DNA of 64,000 bases from Elymus sibiricus (taxonomy: Eukaryota > Streptophyta > Magnoliopsida > Poales > Poaceae): contig CM077665.1 of NCBI GenBank assembly GCA_039707655.1, positions 288,614,205-288,678,204 of the forward strand. The letters are read 5' to 3'. Positions 22,196 to 31,966 of the stretch are shown in pieces. Numbering within the stretch: the first letter of the stretch is position 1; each line of letters begins with the position of its first letter. A program made the translations under genes and the position numbers. Under the pieces are notes generated by a model that saw only the letters and a program-made list of their open reading frames with translations, did not search any database and was not told the origin of the DNA.

Positions 22196-25100
22196 CTACT
22201 TTCGACTCGACTCAGGGACCGGAGCGTGGATGAAGCCGCCGTCTATCGTGATGGTCATGAAATCGCAGTCGTTGTCAGCCTGCATTTGTAGCGTTGTTTC
22301 TATCTCACTGTTGGACGGTTGATATCTAAGGTAGAACTGCCCCGAGGTACGAAGAACATCTTGATGGATGATTTCCGCAAACTCCGACTGGATGCGAAAG
22401 AATTCTTGTCTGATGTCCGCGTCCTGGATTGCCGACAAGCGTGCGGCCCAATCTTTGAGATTATTTGGTAGCAGAAGGTGATTATGGTCCCGCACGATCG
22501 CCCGCATGTGATGGAGGGCGTAGTAGGCATCCTTCTGACTGCCAGGCGGCTGCTTGACGCAGGGGAACGTCGTATTGTGGGTGAACACGTGCTTGCCGTA
22601 CCTACAAATTGGCCTCTTGAAGGTGCCTCCAGATCTGGCGTAGCCGGGGAGAGCTTCATCAAGAACTTTCTTGATATTTGTGTAGGCTTTCTTCGACTGA
22701 CGGTCCGAGTCGAAATACGTGGCCATGGAATATTTCGGGCTTAAGAGGATGAGTGTGCAATGTGTGTCACTGCACAAAACACGGAATGTTAGAAAAAAAA
22801 AGAACGATCGAAATCTAAGAAATCATATGTTACAGGGCGGTGAGGGGATGACTTACTCGGGAAAGTAAGGCACGAGGAAGTTATCCTTATCTGGGTTCGC
22901 CAGAATGACGCCTTCGAGGTATGAACTCGCAATTTGCCAGTCCCCAGCGCTGCCCAAGATCTTGGCACGCATGTAGAAGGGGTCGACTATCACGATGTCC
23001 GGGGTCTTGTCTCTAATGATCCGCATCTCCATACTGAGCGAAAATAGCCAAATGAAGGTGTAGTGCAGCGGATGAAGGTTAAACATAGCGAAGATGTCAT
23101 CAAACCGCAGGACGATCATACCCCCAATGGTGCTATCGACAAAGCCCTTGCCCTCTGGCACCTTGGCCACGAAAACCGGGTATGCCACATCATTCTCGGA
23201 GAGACGCCGCTTCTCCAAAGAAAGAACACTGTCATGCAGACTCCGCATAGCACCGGTTGCAGCATTGAGCATATTAGTCGATAGCATCGGCCTACCCACC
23301 ACATGCACCCTCCTCGAGATATCCTTAGGTGAAGGTGGCCCGTCCTGAGCACGGATCGTACTCGGTGCCGGCTGGCTCGCACCCTTAATCTTTCTTTTCC
23401 GTCCCTTCTTCTTCTGCTGTAATGGGATCGAGTTCTGCTCAGAGACCGCCTTCTGGAGTGTGTTGGGGCTGATAATATTTCGCACCTCGGCTATCTGAGG
23501 CTCGGTGAAGGCGGCAGCTGGAGGCGTCTCCTGAGAACTGAACGCCAGACGACGCCTGTTGCAATTGGGTTTCTCCGCGGTACCAGGTAGATCACGATCG
23601 TCTTTTGCAGGGTTGGGTTCTTGAGAAGGAGGCCCCAAGAATTCGTCACCGTACCCATGTTCGTTGAAGTACTTATCGACTTTGGTAAATGTACCATCGT
23701 CGTCGTCGTCGTCCGAATCCTGTGCCATATGCATGTCCGGATCCTGTGCCATATGCATGTCCGGCATGTCCGGTAGCGTTGCGGCGGTCTTGCCATGGCT
23801 TGGCGCCGGCACGACTGGCGGTGTTGTCTGTGGGGTGGTGTCCCCCGCCCCCAAACGAATCTGGCTCTTCGGCCAAAGCAGGGGCCAGCTTAAGCAGGCG
23901 CTGAGGGTCATCACATCATCTTCGTCGGCCCCAGCGGGCCGAAACGGAGGTAACAAGTCGTCGCAGCCCGGCAGCACCCGAACCAGTTGAACCCTATACA
24001 CGGTGGGTGGCATCGGATTACCGTGGAACACGGGGTTGCCCGGTTGAACGATTCTGGACTTGGCGACATCGATCAACTCGCCGCCCACGAAGTGCAGGAG
24101 AGTGCATGGAACGTCGGCGGCGCACTGCGAAAACATGTAGGGCGTCAGGGATGCCCAGTCAAAGGCAAGGAGATGAAGTCATCGGCCGAGAGGCTTAGTT
24201 ACCGTGATGGCGTCGAGCTCGGCTAATGTCGAGGCACCGCCAACGGCGGGCGTGCAAGTGACGGAGGGGCCGCTTGCTGCCGAGGTGCCGGCCGGCGTAT
24301 TCTTCCCACACCCGGGTGCATTAAGCTCCAATGCCCGCGCCGGCGCCGGAGACACCAATACCGCCTCCGCCGGAGACACCAATGGCGCCGCCGGCACGTT
24401 GTGCGAGTTGCTGCCCGTGAAGCTGGGAATTGGGGGCGGCCCCTGTTGGCCGCCCGCAATCCACGCCTGTAGCCCCTCAATCAAGGTAGGCACAATGGCG
24501 GTGATCGTCGCTCCTAGTTGGTCTCGCACTTGCTCTTGGACCATCTCCGGAATCCGCGCCACTTTTGCCTTGAGTTCTTGAACCTCGCGCTGCTGCCTTT
24601 CCGAGCTGGTCTTTCTCTCCTTTCGCCCAGCGGTATAGTATTCCGACCATTTCATGGACAAGCCTTTGCCGGCCACACGACCAGCTGACGACGGCTTACT
24701 GAACATATCCTTGTTTTTCATTACGTTCAACGCCCTATTTAAAGTGGTGTCCCAAGGGGAGCTCTGAGACGACCCCGCGCTACTGCTTTCAGTGTCCTAC
24801 GGAAGGAACGTGAACCATTTAGAAATTTGGCTTCATTAATTAGAATGAAACCATATGGAGCTAATTACGCGGGGGTGTATTCCTTACCAGAACAAGCTCA
24901 AGCGCCTTGGTCTTCGGATCCATGGTAAGCTCCTTTGTTACCGGGTCCACCTTGTACGGGGCCCTGACATAGTTCCTGGTCTGCTTGTCACGGTATTTAT
25001 CGAAGAGGAGCGGTAGGCCTTGCTCGGCACGCTCCGCGTCCTCCTTGTCCCATATAGGTTCCGCCACTCTGTAACCGCCGGGACCGAGTTTGTGGACCCC

Positions 25101-25802
25101 TAAGTTCAAGTCCCGCATATCTTTCCCCCACTGACTTGATTCCGCGGACCCCGGGGACTCGCACTTGGCCTTGAACTCCCAGTAGTCAGCTTTGCTGATC
25201 GAAGGATTTGTCTCCTTGATCTTCTCATAACTATCACCTCTTAGAATCCTTCTCCTCACCGCGGCTCTCCAAGTAGCCAGGGCCGTGCTCATCTTCGTGA
25301 GGGCGGCACTGTTCACTTTATTCCCTGAGAGGCGTGTGTTTGCGACGTCACCTGGGAACTTGTATCGTTCGTGCATCTTCGTGAAGAGGAGGTTGCGCAA
25401 ATTCCCTCGGTCACGATGCCTTAGGTTCTCGGTGTTGATCGAGACGGTGCTCCGGAGAATGCACCCGAGTTGTCCCGAGTACCCACTGACTAATTCTTTG
25501 GGCGCCGTTGGATGCCCACTGGAGGACACTTCAGTAAATTCCTGCTTGACGGTGCCGAGCACGTTCGGGCGCCGGTCCTTCCGTTGCCTCTTCGGTTGTC
25601 TGCCATCTGTGCGTGCGCTGCCATCATCAGTGGTGGCATCCTCGGCGGCACCATCAGTGGTGTCATCCCCGATGCCACTAGGGGTTGTGTAGTCGGGATC
25701 GGTGTCTTCCGCGGCGTCCTCATAGCGGTGAGGTTCTTCCTCCATCTCCTGGGACAGCTCCCAGAATTGCTTGCCCGAACCGCCGGCATCATTGTGGGCC
25801 AT
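22196..25802 (-). CDS. CACTA second gene: Ptta/En/Spm-like protein with Ulp1-like C-terminus (four exons)
   Basis: Inferred exons are 25802-24888, 24796-24203, 24124-22857 and 22769-22196, with GTAAGG, GTAACT and GTAAGT donors and TAG, CAG and CAG acceptors. They encode about 1116 residues with no stop. Exon 1 has an acidic N-terminus, a basic QPKRQRKDRR stretch and a plant Ptta/En/Spm transposase-like region (LRNLLFTKMHERYKFPGD, LTKMSTALATWRAAVRRRIL). Exon 2 has a basic, coiled-coil-prone stretch (RQQREVQELKAKVARIPEMV) and Pro/Ala-rich linkers. Exons 3-4 carry a C48/Ulp1-like fold (FLVPYFP, HCTLILLSPK, ATYFDSDRQSK). The usual catalytic Cys near PPGS is absent (PGSQKDAYYALHH). It is probably a DNA-binding accessory protein acting on the subterminal repeats, the role TNPA has in En/Spm. 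Confidence 0.7.
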
Positions 25803-25814
25803 GTTCGCTCTAAA

Positions 25815-26005
25815 TAGGAAAAAAGTTTGGTCAAAAAGTTGGTTATTGTCAAGGAACAAGATCTCTAAGTTGACCAAATAACCTAATTCTCGAGGAATGT
25901 CGCCAAAAAGTTGGTTATTGTCAAGGAACAATTGAGAGATGTTTGTGATATTGCCTAGGTGTTTTGGGATGGAACCTGTTAGTGTGTTGTTGCTAAGGTC
26001 CAAGT
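25815..26005 (-). pseudogene. Captured leucine-rich-repeat fragment fused upstream of the second CACTA gene
   Basis: The minus-strand frame opening at 26003 reads DLSNNTLTGSIPKHLGN, ISQLFLDNNQLFGDIPRELG, LVNLEILFLDNNQLF. These are two to three repeats of the plant receptor-like kinase LRR type (LxLxxNxLxGxIPxxLG). The frame stays open into the second gene's ATG at 25802, adding 67 codons. A TTTTTTCCTATTTAG|AGCG sequence just before the ATG could also be a splice acceptor, so the LRR part may be intron rather than protein. No kinase or signal peptide is attached. It is a host exon piece picked up by the transposon. Confidence 0.72.
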
Positions 26006-26178
26006 CCCTTCCTAACCCCCTTCTTCTTGTATCCTCTCACTATCTCATGAACGGCAGGGTGTTGTATCAGAGGCCGATGCCACGGAAAATGACATGGACA
26101 AATCCCTGTACTCCGATTGGGCTTCGGTTTCCTACTTAATTAAGTACTAAGATACCCCGGCCCATGCATTAGTCGCAA

Positions 26179-26270
26179 GTACCCCATATGTCCTATTTTT
26201 AGCAAAGTCATGCTAAAATTCACGGAAAATTTCAGCATGACCTTTGCTGAAAATAGGACATATGGAGTAC
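26179..26270. repeat. Long imperfect inverted repeat (hairpin) upstream of the second CACTA gene
   Basis: Two arms of about 43 bp face each other across a short loop. GTACCCCATATGTCCTATTT and AGCAAAGTCATGCT on the left pair with AGCATGACCTTTGCTG and AAATAGGACATATGGAGTAC on the right, with few mismatches. A related single arm (GGCATGACTTTGCC, AAAATAGGACC) lies upstream of TNP2 at 31045-31072. Each is followed downstream by a shared CCGAAACGGAA and CATTCCGGCAAA segment. It may be a regulatory element or a source of small RNAs. Confidence 0.7.
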
Positions 26271-26620
26271 CCGAATTTGCCGAAACGGAAGTTAATCGAC
26301 ATTCCGGCAAACTCAAGGGCCTCTCGGGGTACCTGCAAAATCATTATCCCACCCCCGCCCCGCTGCAACCCCACAATATCATCACGACACGATGGTCGGA
26401 GACAAAACCCCCCAATATCATCACGACACGATGGCACAAAAATGGCATGCTATCTAGCCTTAATGCTACAGAACATATGAAATACACGCCAGCAATATAT
26501 ATGATATAAACTCCAATATATATGAAATACACAGGAAGATGGACACTTGCTACAGAGCAAGAAGTTGGACACTTGCTAATTTGACCAAAATTAGCAATTT
26601 TTTGAACATAATTTGACCTA
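26271..26620. other. CACTA interior, shared upstream block and AT-rich leader
   Basis: Holds the CCGAAACGGAAGTTAAT, CATTCCGGCAAA and GGTACCTGCAAA sequence shared with 31090-31170, then two copies of CAATATCATCACGACACGATGG (26373 and 26412), then AT-rich DNA. On the minus strand TTTGCAGGTACC could be a splice acceptor of a 5' exon. No independent gene is visible. Confidence 0.4.
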
Positions 26621-27456
26621 AATTCGAGAGGGATTTGACCTAAACCTAGAAAAAGAGAGAAGAAGAGGGCATGGCCGGGAGGGAGGAGAGGAGGAAGAGA
26701 GGAGAAGAGAGGCAGAGGGAGGAGGGCAATGAAGATTACCTGACCACGATGAGGTGGTGGCCGGAGCGGAGACGACGGAGGGCGGAGACGGCGAGCTTGG
26801 GGGAGGCGGGGATAGACGGCGGGGAGGTCGCGAGGTGCTCGGGCCTCCTCTCCTGGTGGATGCGGGCCTCCTCCTCCTAGTGCTCCGGCGGCGACTCCAT
26901 CTTCGCCGGGTGCGGGGGGTCGGCGGCGGCGGTGGAGCGGGCGCGGGGGTCGTCGGGTGCGGCGGTCGTCGGGTGCGGGGGGTCGTCGGCGGCGGTGGAG
27001 CGGGCGCGGGGGGCGAGGGGGATCTGGCGAGGGAGGGACAGCGAGATGGACAGAACACACCTACATAGAGGGGGGAAGGTTAGCAATGGTGCACCTCCTA
27101 GGGGTGCGCCATAAATATTGTGAATTGGTAAAACATTTATGAATATGAAAAAATATCATCAAATTTGAAAAAATATTCATGAATTCAAAAAGTGCCCATG
27201 AAATTTAAAAATATTCATGAGTTCAAGAAATATTAACAAATTCAATACTTTTTGTGAGTTAGAAATTCAATACCAGAATAAACATAAATAAAAATTGGTA
27301 TACCAGAATAAACATAAATACCAGAATAAACATAAATATCAAAATAAACATAAATAAATATTCATGAGGACTAGAACAGAAGAAATGTCATTTCCATATG
27401 TCGAAATACAATCGAGAAATGAAGACTACAATTTAAATACAATCGATCTTAGCTAG
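26620..27456. other. GC-rich leader with internal duplication and an internal subterminal motif; AT-rich spacer
   Basis: From 26660 to 27060 the sequence is purine- then GC-rich. A GGCGGCGGTGGAGCGGGCGC unit is repeated at about 26924 and 26988. At 27088-27113 an inverted pair GGTGCACCTCC...GGGGTGCGCCAT copies the motif otherwise confined to the element termini. From 27115 to 27456 the DNA is AT-rich with repeated ATTCATGAA and CCAGAATAAACATAAATA motifs. This is the interval between the 3' end of TNP2 and the presumed 5' end of the second gene, so promoter function is likely. The open frames here look like low-complexity artefacts. Confidence 0.45.
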
Positions 27457-30400
27457 CTATCTTTTCACAATCTTCTTGCCCTTCTTTTTCGCAAATGGAG
27501 TTCTTCTCTTGAACGGACGTCCTTTAGGTAGGGTGGTCCTGCTTCTTCTTGTGGTGTATGGCACTTCATCGTCATCGTCATGTTCCATCTTCGGGTCGCC
27601 GTACTTGTCGAAGTCTTGCTCATTGGCGACTCCATCCATTCCGATGATCTTCCTTTTGCCTCTCCTCACGACAACACGACTGGGCTTTGACGGGTCGGTA
27701 ATGAAGAAGCATTGGTCCACTTGGGAAGCCAGTACCCATGGCTCATTTTTCGCGGTGACGTTTGCGCCCGCGGTCTTGGATTTGGCTTCGGGTATAACCA
27801 TGGTGGTGAAATACCGGTCTTCTTTTAGGACGCCCTTGGCCCATCTGACACGGAACATCGGGACCTTCTCTCTAGCGTAGCTCAGCTCCCAGATCTCCTC
27901 GATCCTTCCGTAGTATCTGTCCTTGTCGTTCCCGGTGTAGGATTCCATCGTTACCCCGGAGTTCTGATAACCATCGCTCTTCATGTCCTTTCCCTTGGTG
28001 TAGAATGTGTAGCCGTTGATATCGTACGCCTCATACGTCATCAGGTTGTGCTCGGCGCCCTGTGACAAGGCGAATATGAGTTGTTCTTCCGTGGAAGAAT
28101 CCTCATGTAAAGGGTACGACAGAAGCTTCTCCTTGAAACAACGCGTGAAACATGAGTTGTGCTCTTTGATTATATCTCCGTCCGTCCTCTGTTGGCCTCG
28201 GTCATTGTACGTCTTCTCAATAAAGGTTTTGTGCTCTACCACCCAAGGATCGACCACGTCTATGTGTTGTAGCGCGACTAGGTTTGCTCTTTCAAAGTCG
28301 ACGAGTCGACCCTCGAAGTCGACATGCATTTCGCGGCGACCGTCGCGGTGACCCCATCCAGCGAGCCTGCCGAGGTGCCTGTTGACGGGCAGACCAACGG
28401 GGTTCTCGATGCCTAGATAATTCGTGCAGTAGGAGATGCACTCTTCGGTCAGAAAGCCCCTGGCTATGGTTCCCTCTGGACGTGACATGTTGCGAACGTA
28501 TCCTTTGATGACACCATTCATCCTTTCGAACGGCATCATGCTGTGCAGGAACGTCGACCCGAGTTGGATGATATCCTCCACGATATGGACCAGCAGATGC
28601 ACCATAACGTCGAAGAATGCGGGCGGGAAGTACATCTCAAGCTCGCATAGTATCACCACGATCTCTTCCTGTAGCCTTCTGAGTTGCCTCACGCCAACCG
28701 ACTTTCGAGAGATGACGTCGAAAAAGTTGCATAGGCCAAATAGCATTTCACGGACGTGCGCGTCCATGATCCCACGGATTGCAACTGGAAGTATCTGCGT
28801 CATTAGCACGTGACAGTCGTGAGACTTCATCCCGCTGAACTTCTGCTTCGCTGACTCTAGGTATCTGCTTATCTTCCCCGCATAACCGTAAGGAAGTTTT
28901 ACTCCTACGAGGCAGGTGAAAAACTGCTCGATCTCCTCCTGACTTAGAGTGAAGCACGCGGGAGGGAAGTCATTTCCGATCTTCTTGGCCTTTTTGCCTT
29001 TGCGACGACTTTCCGTGTCCTTCGCCTCATCATCATCATCATTATTAGCGTGAACCTCCTCCCTGATGCCCATTGATTTCAAGTCTGCCCTTGCTTTCGG
29101 TCCATCTTTGGTCCTCTCTGGCATGTTGAGCAGGGTACCAAGCAGACTCTCGCACACGTTCTTCGTGATATGCATGACATCAAGGCTGTGAGGCACACGG
29201 AGGATCTTCCAGTACGGCAAGTCCCAGAAAACAGACCTCGTTTTCCATACCTTCAGCAGCGGCTCTGGCGCCTTTCGCTTCTTTCCCGGCTCTGGCGCCT
29301 TTCCCGGCGGTGGGCACTCTTTCCAATTTTTCAACAGCTCGTCTATTTCCTCGCCGCTCCTCGTACGCGGGCGTCTTCGGGGTTCGGTTTCACCATCGAA
29401 CAGATCCTTGCGTTTTCTCCATGAGTCATCGTCACGAAGCCACCTTCGATGTCCCATGAACACGGTTTTCGAAGACCCGGGATCTCTATCTAGCTGGCGA
29501 TACGTTGTGTCATCCATGCACCTGACGCATCCAGAAAATCCGTGGACCACCTGCCCCGCGACATATCCGTAACCGAGATAGTCATGCACCGTCATGAGCA
29601 GTGCGGCTCTCATAGGGAAATATTCTTTCTCTGCGGCGTCCCACGTATTGGCTGGCGTTTTCCACAGCGTGTCGAGCTCCTCTTTCAGCAGCCCCAGATA
29701 CAGATTGATGTCGTTCCCTGGTTGTTTCGGCCCTTCAATTAGCATACTCATGTGAATGTACTTCCTCTTCATGCACAACCAGGGGGGAAGGTTGTACATC
29801 CACACAAACACAGGCCAGGTGCTATGTGTGCTTCTCTGTCTGCCAAACGGATTGACTCCATCGGTGCTCGCGCCCAGCACGATGTTCCTTGGATCGTCCC
29901 CAAATTCTGGGTGTTCGAAGTTCAACGCTTGCCACTGGCTCGCATCCTTAGGGTGACTCAGCATCTTGTCTTTTTTATTTATCTCCGGATCATTTCCGTC
30001 ATCTTCTCGCTTCTTCTCCTCCCTATCCGCGTGCCAACGCAGGAGCTTTGCTACCTTAGGGTCCGCGAAATACCGCTGCAGACGAGGAGTGATCGGAAAG
30101 TACCACACCACTTTTCGAGGAGCTTTCTTCCTCTTCTTGTATCGAGTGACGCCGCACACCGGACATATGGTAGACTCCGCGTGCTCGTCCCGATAAATGA
30201 TGCAATTGTTCATGCACACATGGTATTTCACGTGCGGTAAATCCAGAGGACACATGATTTTCTTTGCCTCCTCGAAACTGGTCGGGCACTTGTTCCCCTT
30301 GGGAAGACGTTCGTGCCAGAATGACATGTTCTCGTCGAAGCATGCGTCGGTCATTTTGTGTTTTACCTTCATCTCTAGAGCCATGAGCGTTACTTTCAGG

Positions 30401-30993
30401 CGGGTATCCTCGGGCCTGCATCCTTCATACAATGGAGTAACCGCGTCTATCTCCAGTTGATCCAGCTTGGCTTTCTCTCGGGCGGCAGCTCTTGCGTTAT
30501 CCGTCTGCTTGAGAAGCAGCTCTTGAATATGAGGGTCCTGCACCCAGCCCATCGATGGTCCATCGTCGTCTGCTCCGGCATCTTCATATTCATGATCATG
30601 CCCTTCGTCTGCTCCGGCATCTTCCTCATCATCATGTCCGGCATCTTCTACATGATGACTGTGTACTACTGCATCTACTTCGTGATCATGTCCTAGAGAT
30701 TCTTCGTCTTCTCGCCCGCCCTCGCCGCGGTTGTCTTGCTGCCCTTCCTCATTTCTTGCCCGGCCCCCATGGACGACTTCATAATCATCTTCATCACCTT
30801 GCCACCGATAGCCATCCATGAAACCACGAAAGAGCAGGTGGTCCCGCACCTGTACGGAATCTGGGTCCATAAGGCTCTTCAGCTTGCATCTTCGACACGG
30901 ACATCTTATCTCCGTCTCGTTCTTTTGAAGCATCTCGGCCTTTGCGGAGCTCAAAAACCTATTCATGATGCCTTCGGTCATCGTGCGGACCAT
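27457..30993 (-). CDS. tnp2: TNP2-type CACTA transposase
   Basis: An uninterrupted 1178-residue frame from ATG 30993. A longer open frame to 31251 is ignored because CCCCGCAG|GCG just upstream looks like a splice acceptor. Domains in order: a transposase-associated domain (FLSSAKAEMLQKN, CPCRRCKLKS); the TNP2 domain with a zinc-binding-like stretch (CPVCGVTRYKKRKKAPRKVV), LGASTDGVNPFGRQ, VHGFSGCVRCMDDTTY and LDVMHITKNVCESLLG; a DUF4218 region (GLCNFFDVISRKSVG, LVHIVEDIIQLG, MMPFERMNGVIKGYVRNMS); and a DUF4216 region (VPMFRVRWAKGV, QVDQCFFITDP). The very basic C-terminus resembles a nuclear localisation signal. The protein would cut the CACTA termini in the nucleus. No stop or frameshift is seen, so it may be functional. 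Confidence 0.93.
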   Translation of the reverse strand: MVRTMTEGIMNRFLSSAKAEMLQKNETEIRCPCRRCKLKSLMDPDSVQVRDHLLFRGFMDGYRWQGDEDDYEVVHGGRARNEEGQQDNRGEGGREDEESLGHDHEVDAVVHSHHVEDAGHDDEEDAGADEGHDHEYEDAGADDDGPSMGWVQDPHIQELLLKQTDNARAAAREKAKLDQLEIDAVTPLYEGCRPEDTRLKVTLMALEMKVKHKMTDACFDENMSFWHERLPKGNKCPTSFEEAKKIMCPLDLPHVKYHVCMNNCIIYRDEHAESTICPVCGVTRYKKRKKAPRKVVWYFPITPRLQRYFADPKVAKLLRWHADREEKKREDDGNDPEINKKDKMLSHPKDASQWQALNFEHPEFGDDPRNIVLGASTDGVNPFGRQRSTHSTWPVFVWMYNLPPWLCMKRKYIHMSMLIEGPKQPGNDINLYLGLLKEELDTLWKTPANTWDAAEKEYFPMRAALLMTVHDYLGYGYVAGQVVHGFSGCVRCMDDTTYRQLDRDPGSSKTVFMGHRRWLRDDDSWRKRKDLFDGETEPRRRPRTRSGEEIDELLKNWKECPPPGKAPEPGKKRKAPEPLLKVWKTRSVFWDLPYWKILRVPHSLDVMHITKNVCESLLGTLLNMPERTKDGPKARADLKSMGIREEVHANNDDDDEAKDTESRRKGKKAKKIGNDFPPACFTLSQEEIEQFFTCLVGVKLPYGYAGKISRYLESAKQKFSGMKSHDCHVLMTQILPVAIRGIMDAHVREMLFGLCNFFDVISRKSVGVRQLRRLQEEIVVILCELEMYFPPAFFDVMVHLLVHIVEDIIQLGSTFLHSMMPFERMNGVIKGYVRNMSRPEGTIARGFLTEECISYCTNYLGIENPVGLPVNRHLGRLAGWGHRDGRREMHVDFEGRLVDFERANLVALQHIDVVDPWVVEHKTFIEKTYNDRGQQRTDGDIIKEHNSCFTRCFKEKLLSYPLHEDSSTEEQLIFALSQGAEHNLMTYEAYDINGYTFYTKGKDMKSDGYQNSGVTMESYTGNDKDRYYGRIEEIWELSYAREKVPMFRVRWAKGVLKEDRYFTTMVIPEAKSKTAGANVTAKNEPWVLASQVDQCFFITDPSKPSRVVVRRGKRKIIGMDGVANEQDFDKYGDPKMEHDDDDEVPYTTRRSRTTLPKGRPFKRRTPFAKKKGKKIVKR

Positions 30994-31477
30994 GGTCGCC
31001 TGCGGGGTAGAGCAAAACGATATTTTAGAACCAAAAAAAAATTTGGCATGACTTTGCCTAAAAATAGGACCAAAAAGAATGCATAGTGCCAAATTCTCGC
31101 CGAAACGGAAATGAATCAACATTCCGGCAAAATATTGGCAACTATCGCATTTCAAATACCGGTACCTGCAAACACAAACATATGCAACACCACAAACATA
31201 TGCAACACCACAAACATACGTAGATCTAGGCCATAACAAGTGCATGTGCACGTTGTTGGAGGGAGAAAAAAGTAGATCTACAACATAAAGAAAGCTTTCC
31301 CCTTACTTACCTATCAAAAAAAGGAAATTTAACCACTTAATTTGGGTGAATCTATGGTGCAAATGAGGTGAGGAGGAGGAGGCACCCGAGTCAAGCTTGG
31401 AGGAGGAGGTGGAGAGAATGAAGTGGGGAAAGTGAGTGTGGTAGGTGGCTGTCCAAAATATCTAGCTGCTCTTAGGT
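30994..31477 (-). promoter_or_regulatory. TNP2 upstream region
   Basis: Lies between the TNP2 ATG and the right subterminal repeats. It contains the GGCATGACTTTGCC / AAAATAGGACC arm and the CCGAAACGGAAATGAAT, CATTCCGGCAAA and GGTACCTGCAAA block shared with the second gene's upstream region. A three-fold CATATGCAACACCACAAA repeat lies at about 31170-31215. No TATA box was firmly placed. Confidence 0.45.
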
Positions 31478-31966
31478 TACCAATGGCGCACCACCTTAAA
31501 ATGCGCCATTAGTAACCCTGGTTACTAATGGCGCACCTGTCATGTGGTGCGCCATTACTAGTTTTGAAAAAAAAATATAAAAAAAATAATTGTTAGTAGT
31601 GGCGCACCGTGGTTGGGGTGCGCCATTACTAGTTTGAACTAGTAATGGCGCACTATACCCTGGTGCGCCATTACTGGTTTTGAAAAAAAAAGTAAAAAAA
31701 AAATTGTCAGTAGTGGCGCACAGAGTGTATGGTGCGCCATTACTAGTTAAAACTAGTAATGGCGCACTAGACCCTGGTGCGCCATTACTAGTTTTGGAAA
31801 AAAAAAATTGTTAGTAGTGGCGCACCGTTGGTGTGGTGCGCCATTAGTGATATGGACACTAATGGCGTACCTACACATGGTGCGCCACTACTATATAGCA
31901 GTGGCGCACCACATATGTTGTGCGCCATTAATGTCCATATTAGCTATAGCCCTTTTCCTAGTAGTG
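31478..31966. repeat. CACTA right terminus with subterminal repeats
   Basis: A dense array of ATGGCGCAC / GTGCGCCATTA motifs in alternating orientation. Three longer units, near 31510-31800, each span a hairpin-forming pair and an A-rich spacer (TAGTTTTGAAAAAAAAA and similar). It closes with the terminal inverted repeat CCTTTTCCTAGTAGTG. Confidence 0.9.

Larger units (their letters stand above)
21137..31966 (-). mobile_element. Complete CACTA (En/Spm) DNA transposon, TSD ACT
   Basis: The element begins CACTACTAGGAAAAGG at 21137 and ends CCTTTTCCTAGTAGTG at 31966. These are exact inverted repeats over at least 16 bp, flanked by the 3-bp duplication ACT (21134-21136 and 31967-31969). Both ends hold dense arrays of inverted TAATGGCGCAC / GTGCGCCATTA motifs. 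Inside, all genes lie on the minus strand: TNP2 transposase, a four-exon second gene and a small HBD-membrane protein. Length is 10.8 kb. The intact TNP2 frame and perfect termini suggest a young, possibly still mobile copy (inference). It separates the F-box gene from its ancestral promoter region. Confidence 0.95.

Noticed and set aside
26344..27114. Long Pro/Arg-rich frames on both strands in the CACTA interior
   Set aside because: Low-complexity GC-rich leader; no domain and no consistent frame.
31009..31251. Upstream extension of the TNP2 frame to 31251
   Set aside because: Repetitive CGVAYVCGVAYVC translation, a splice-acceptor-like CCCCGCAG before the ATG at 30993, and the known TNP2 start fit the shorter form.
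31478..31966. Possible CRISPR-like array of short repeats
   Set aside because: Repeats alternate orientation and lie at a CACTA terminus; this is a plant genome.
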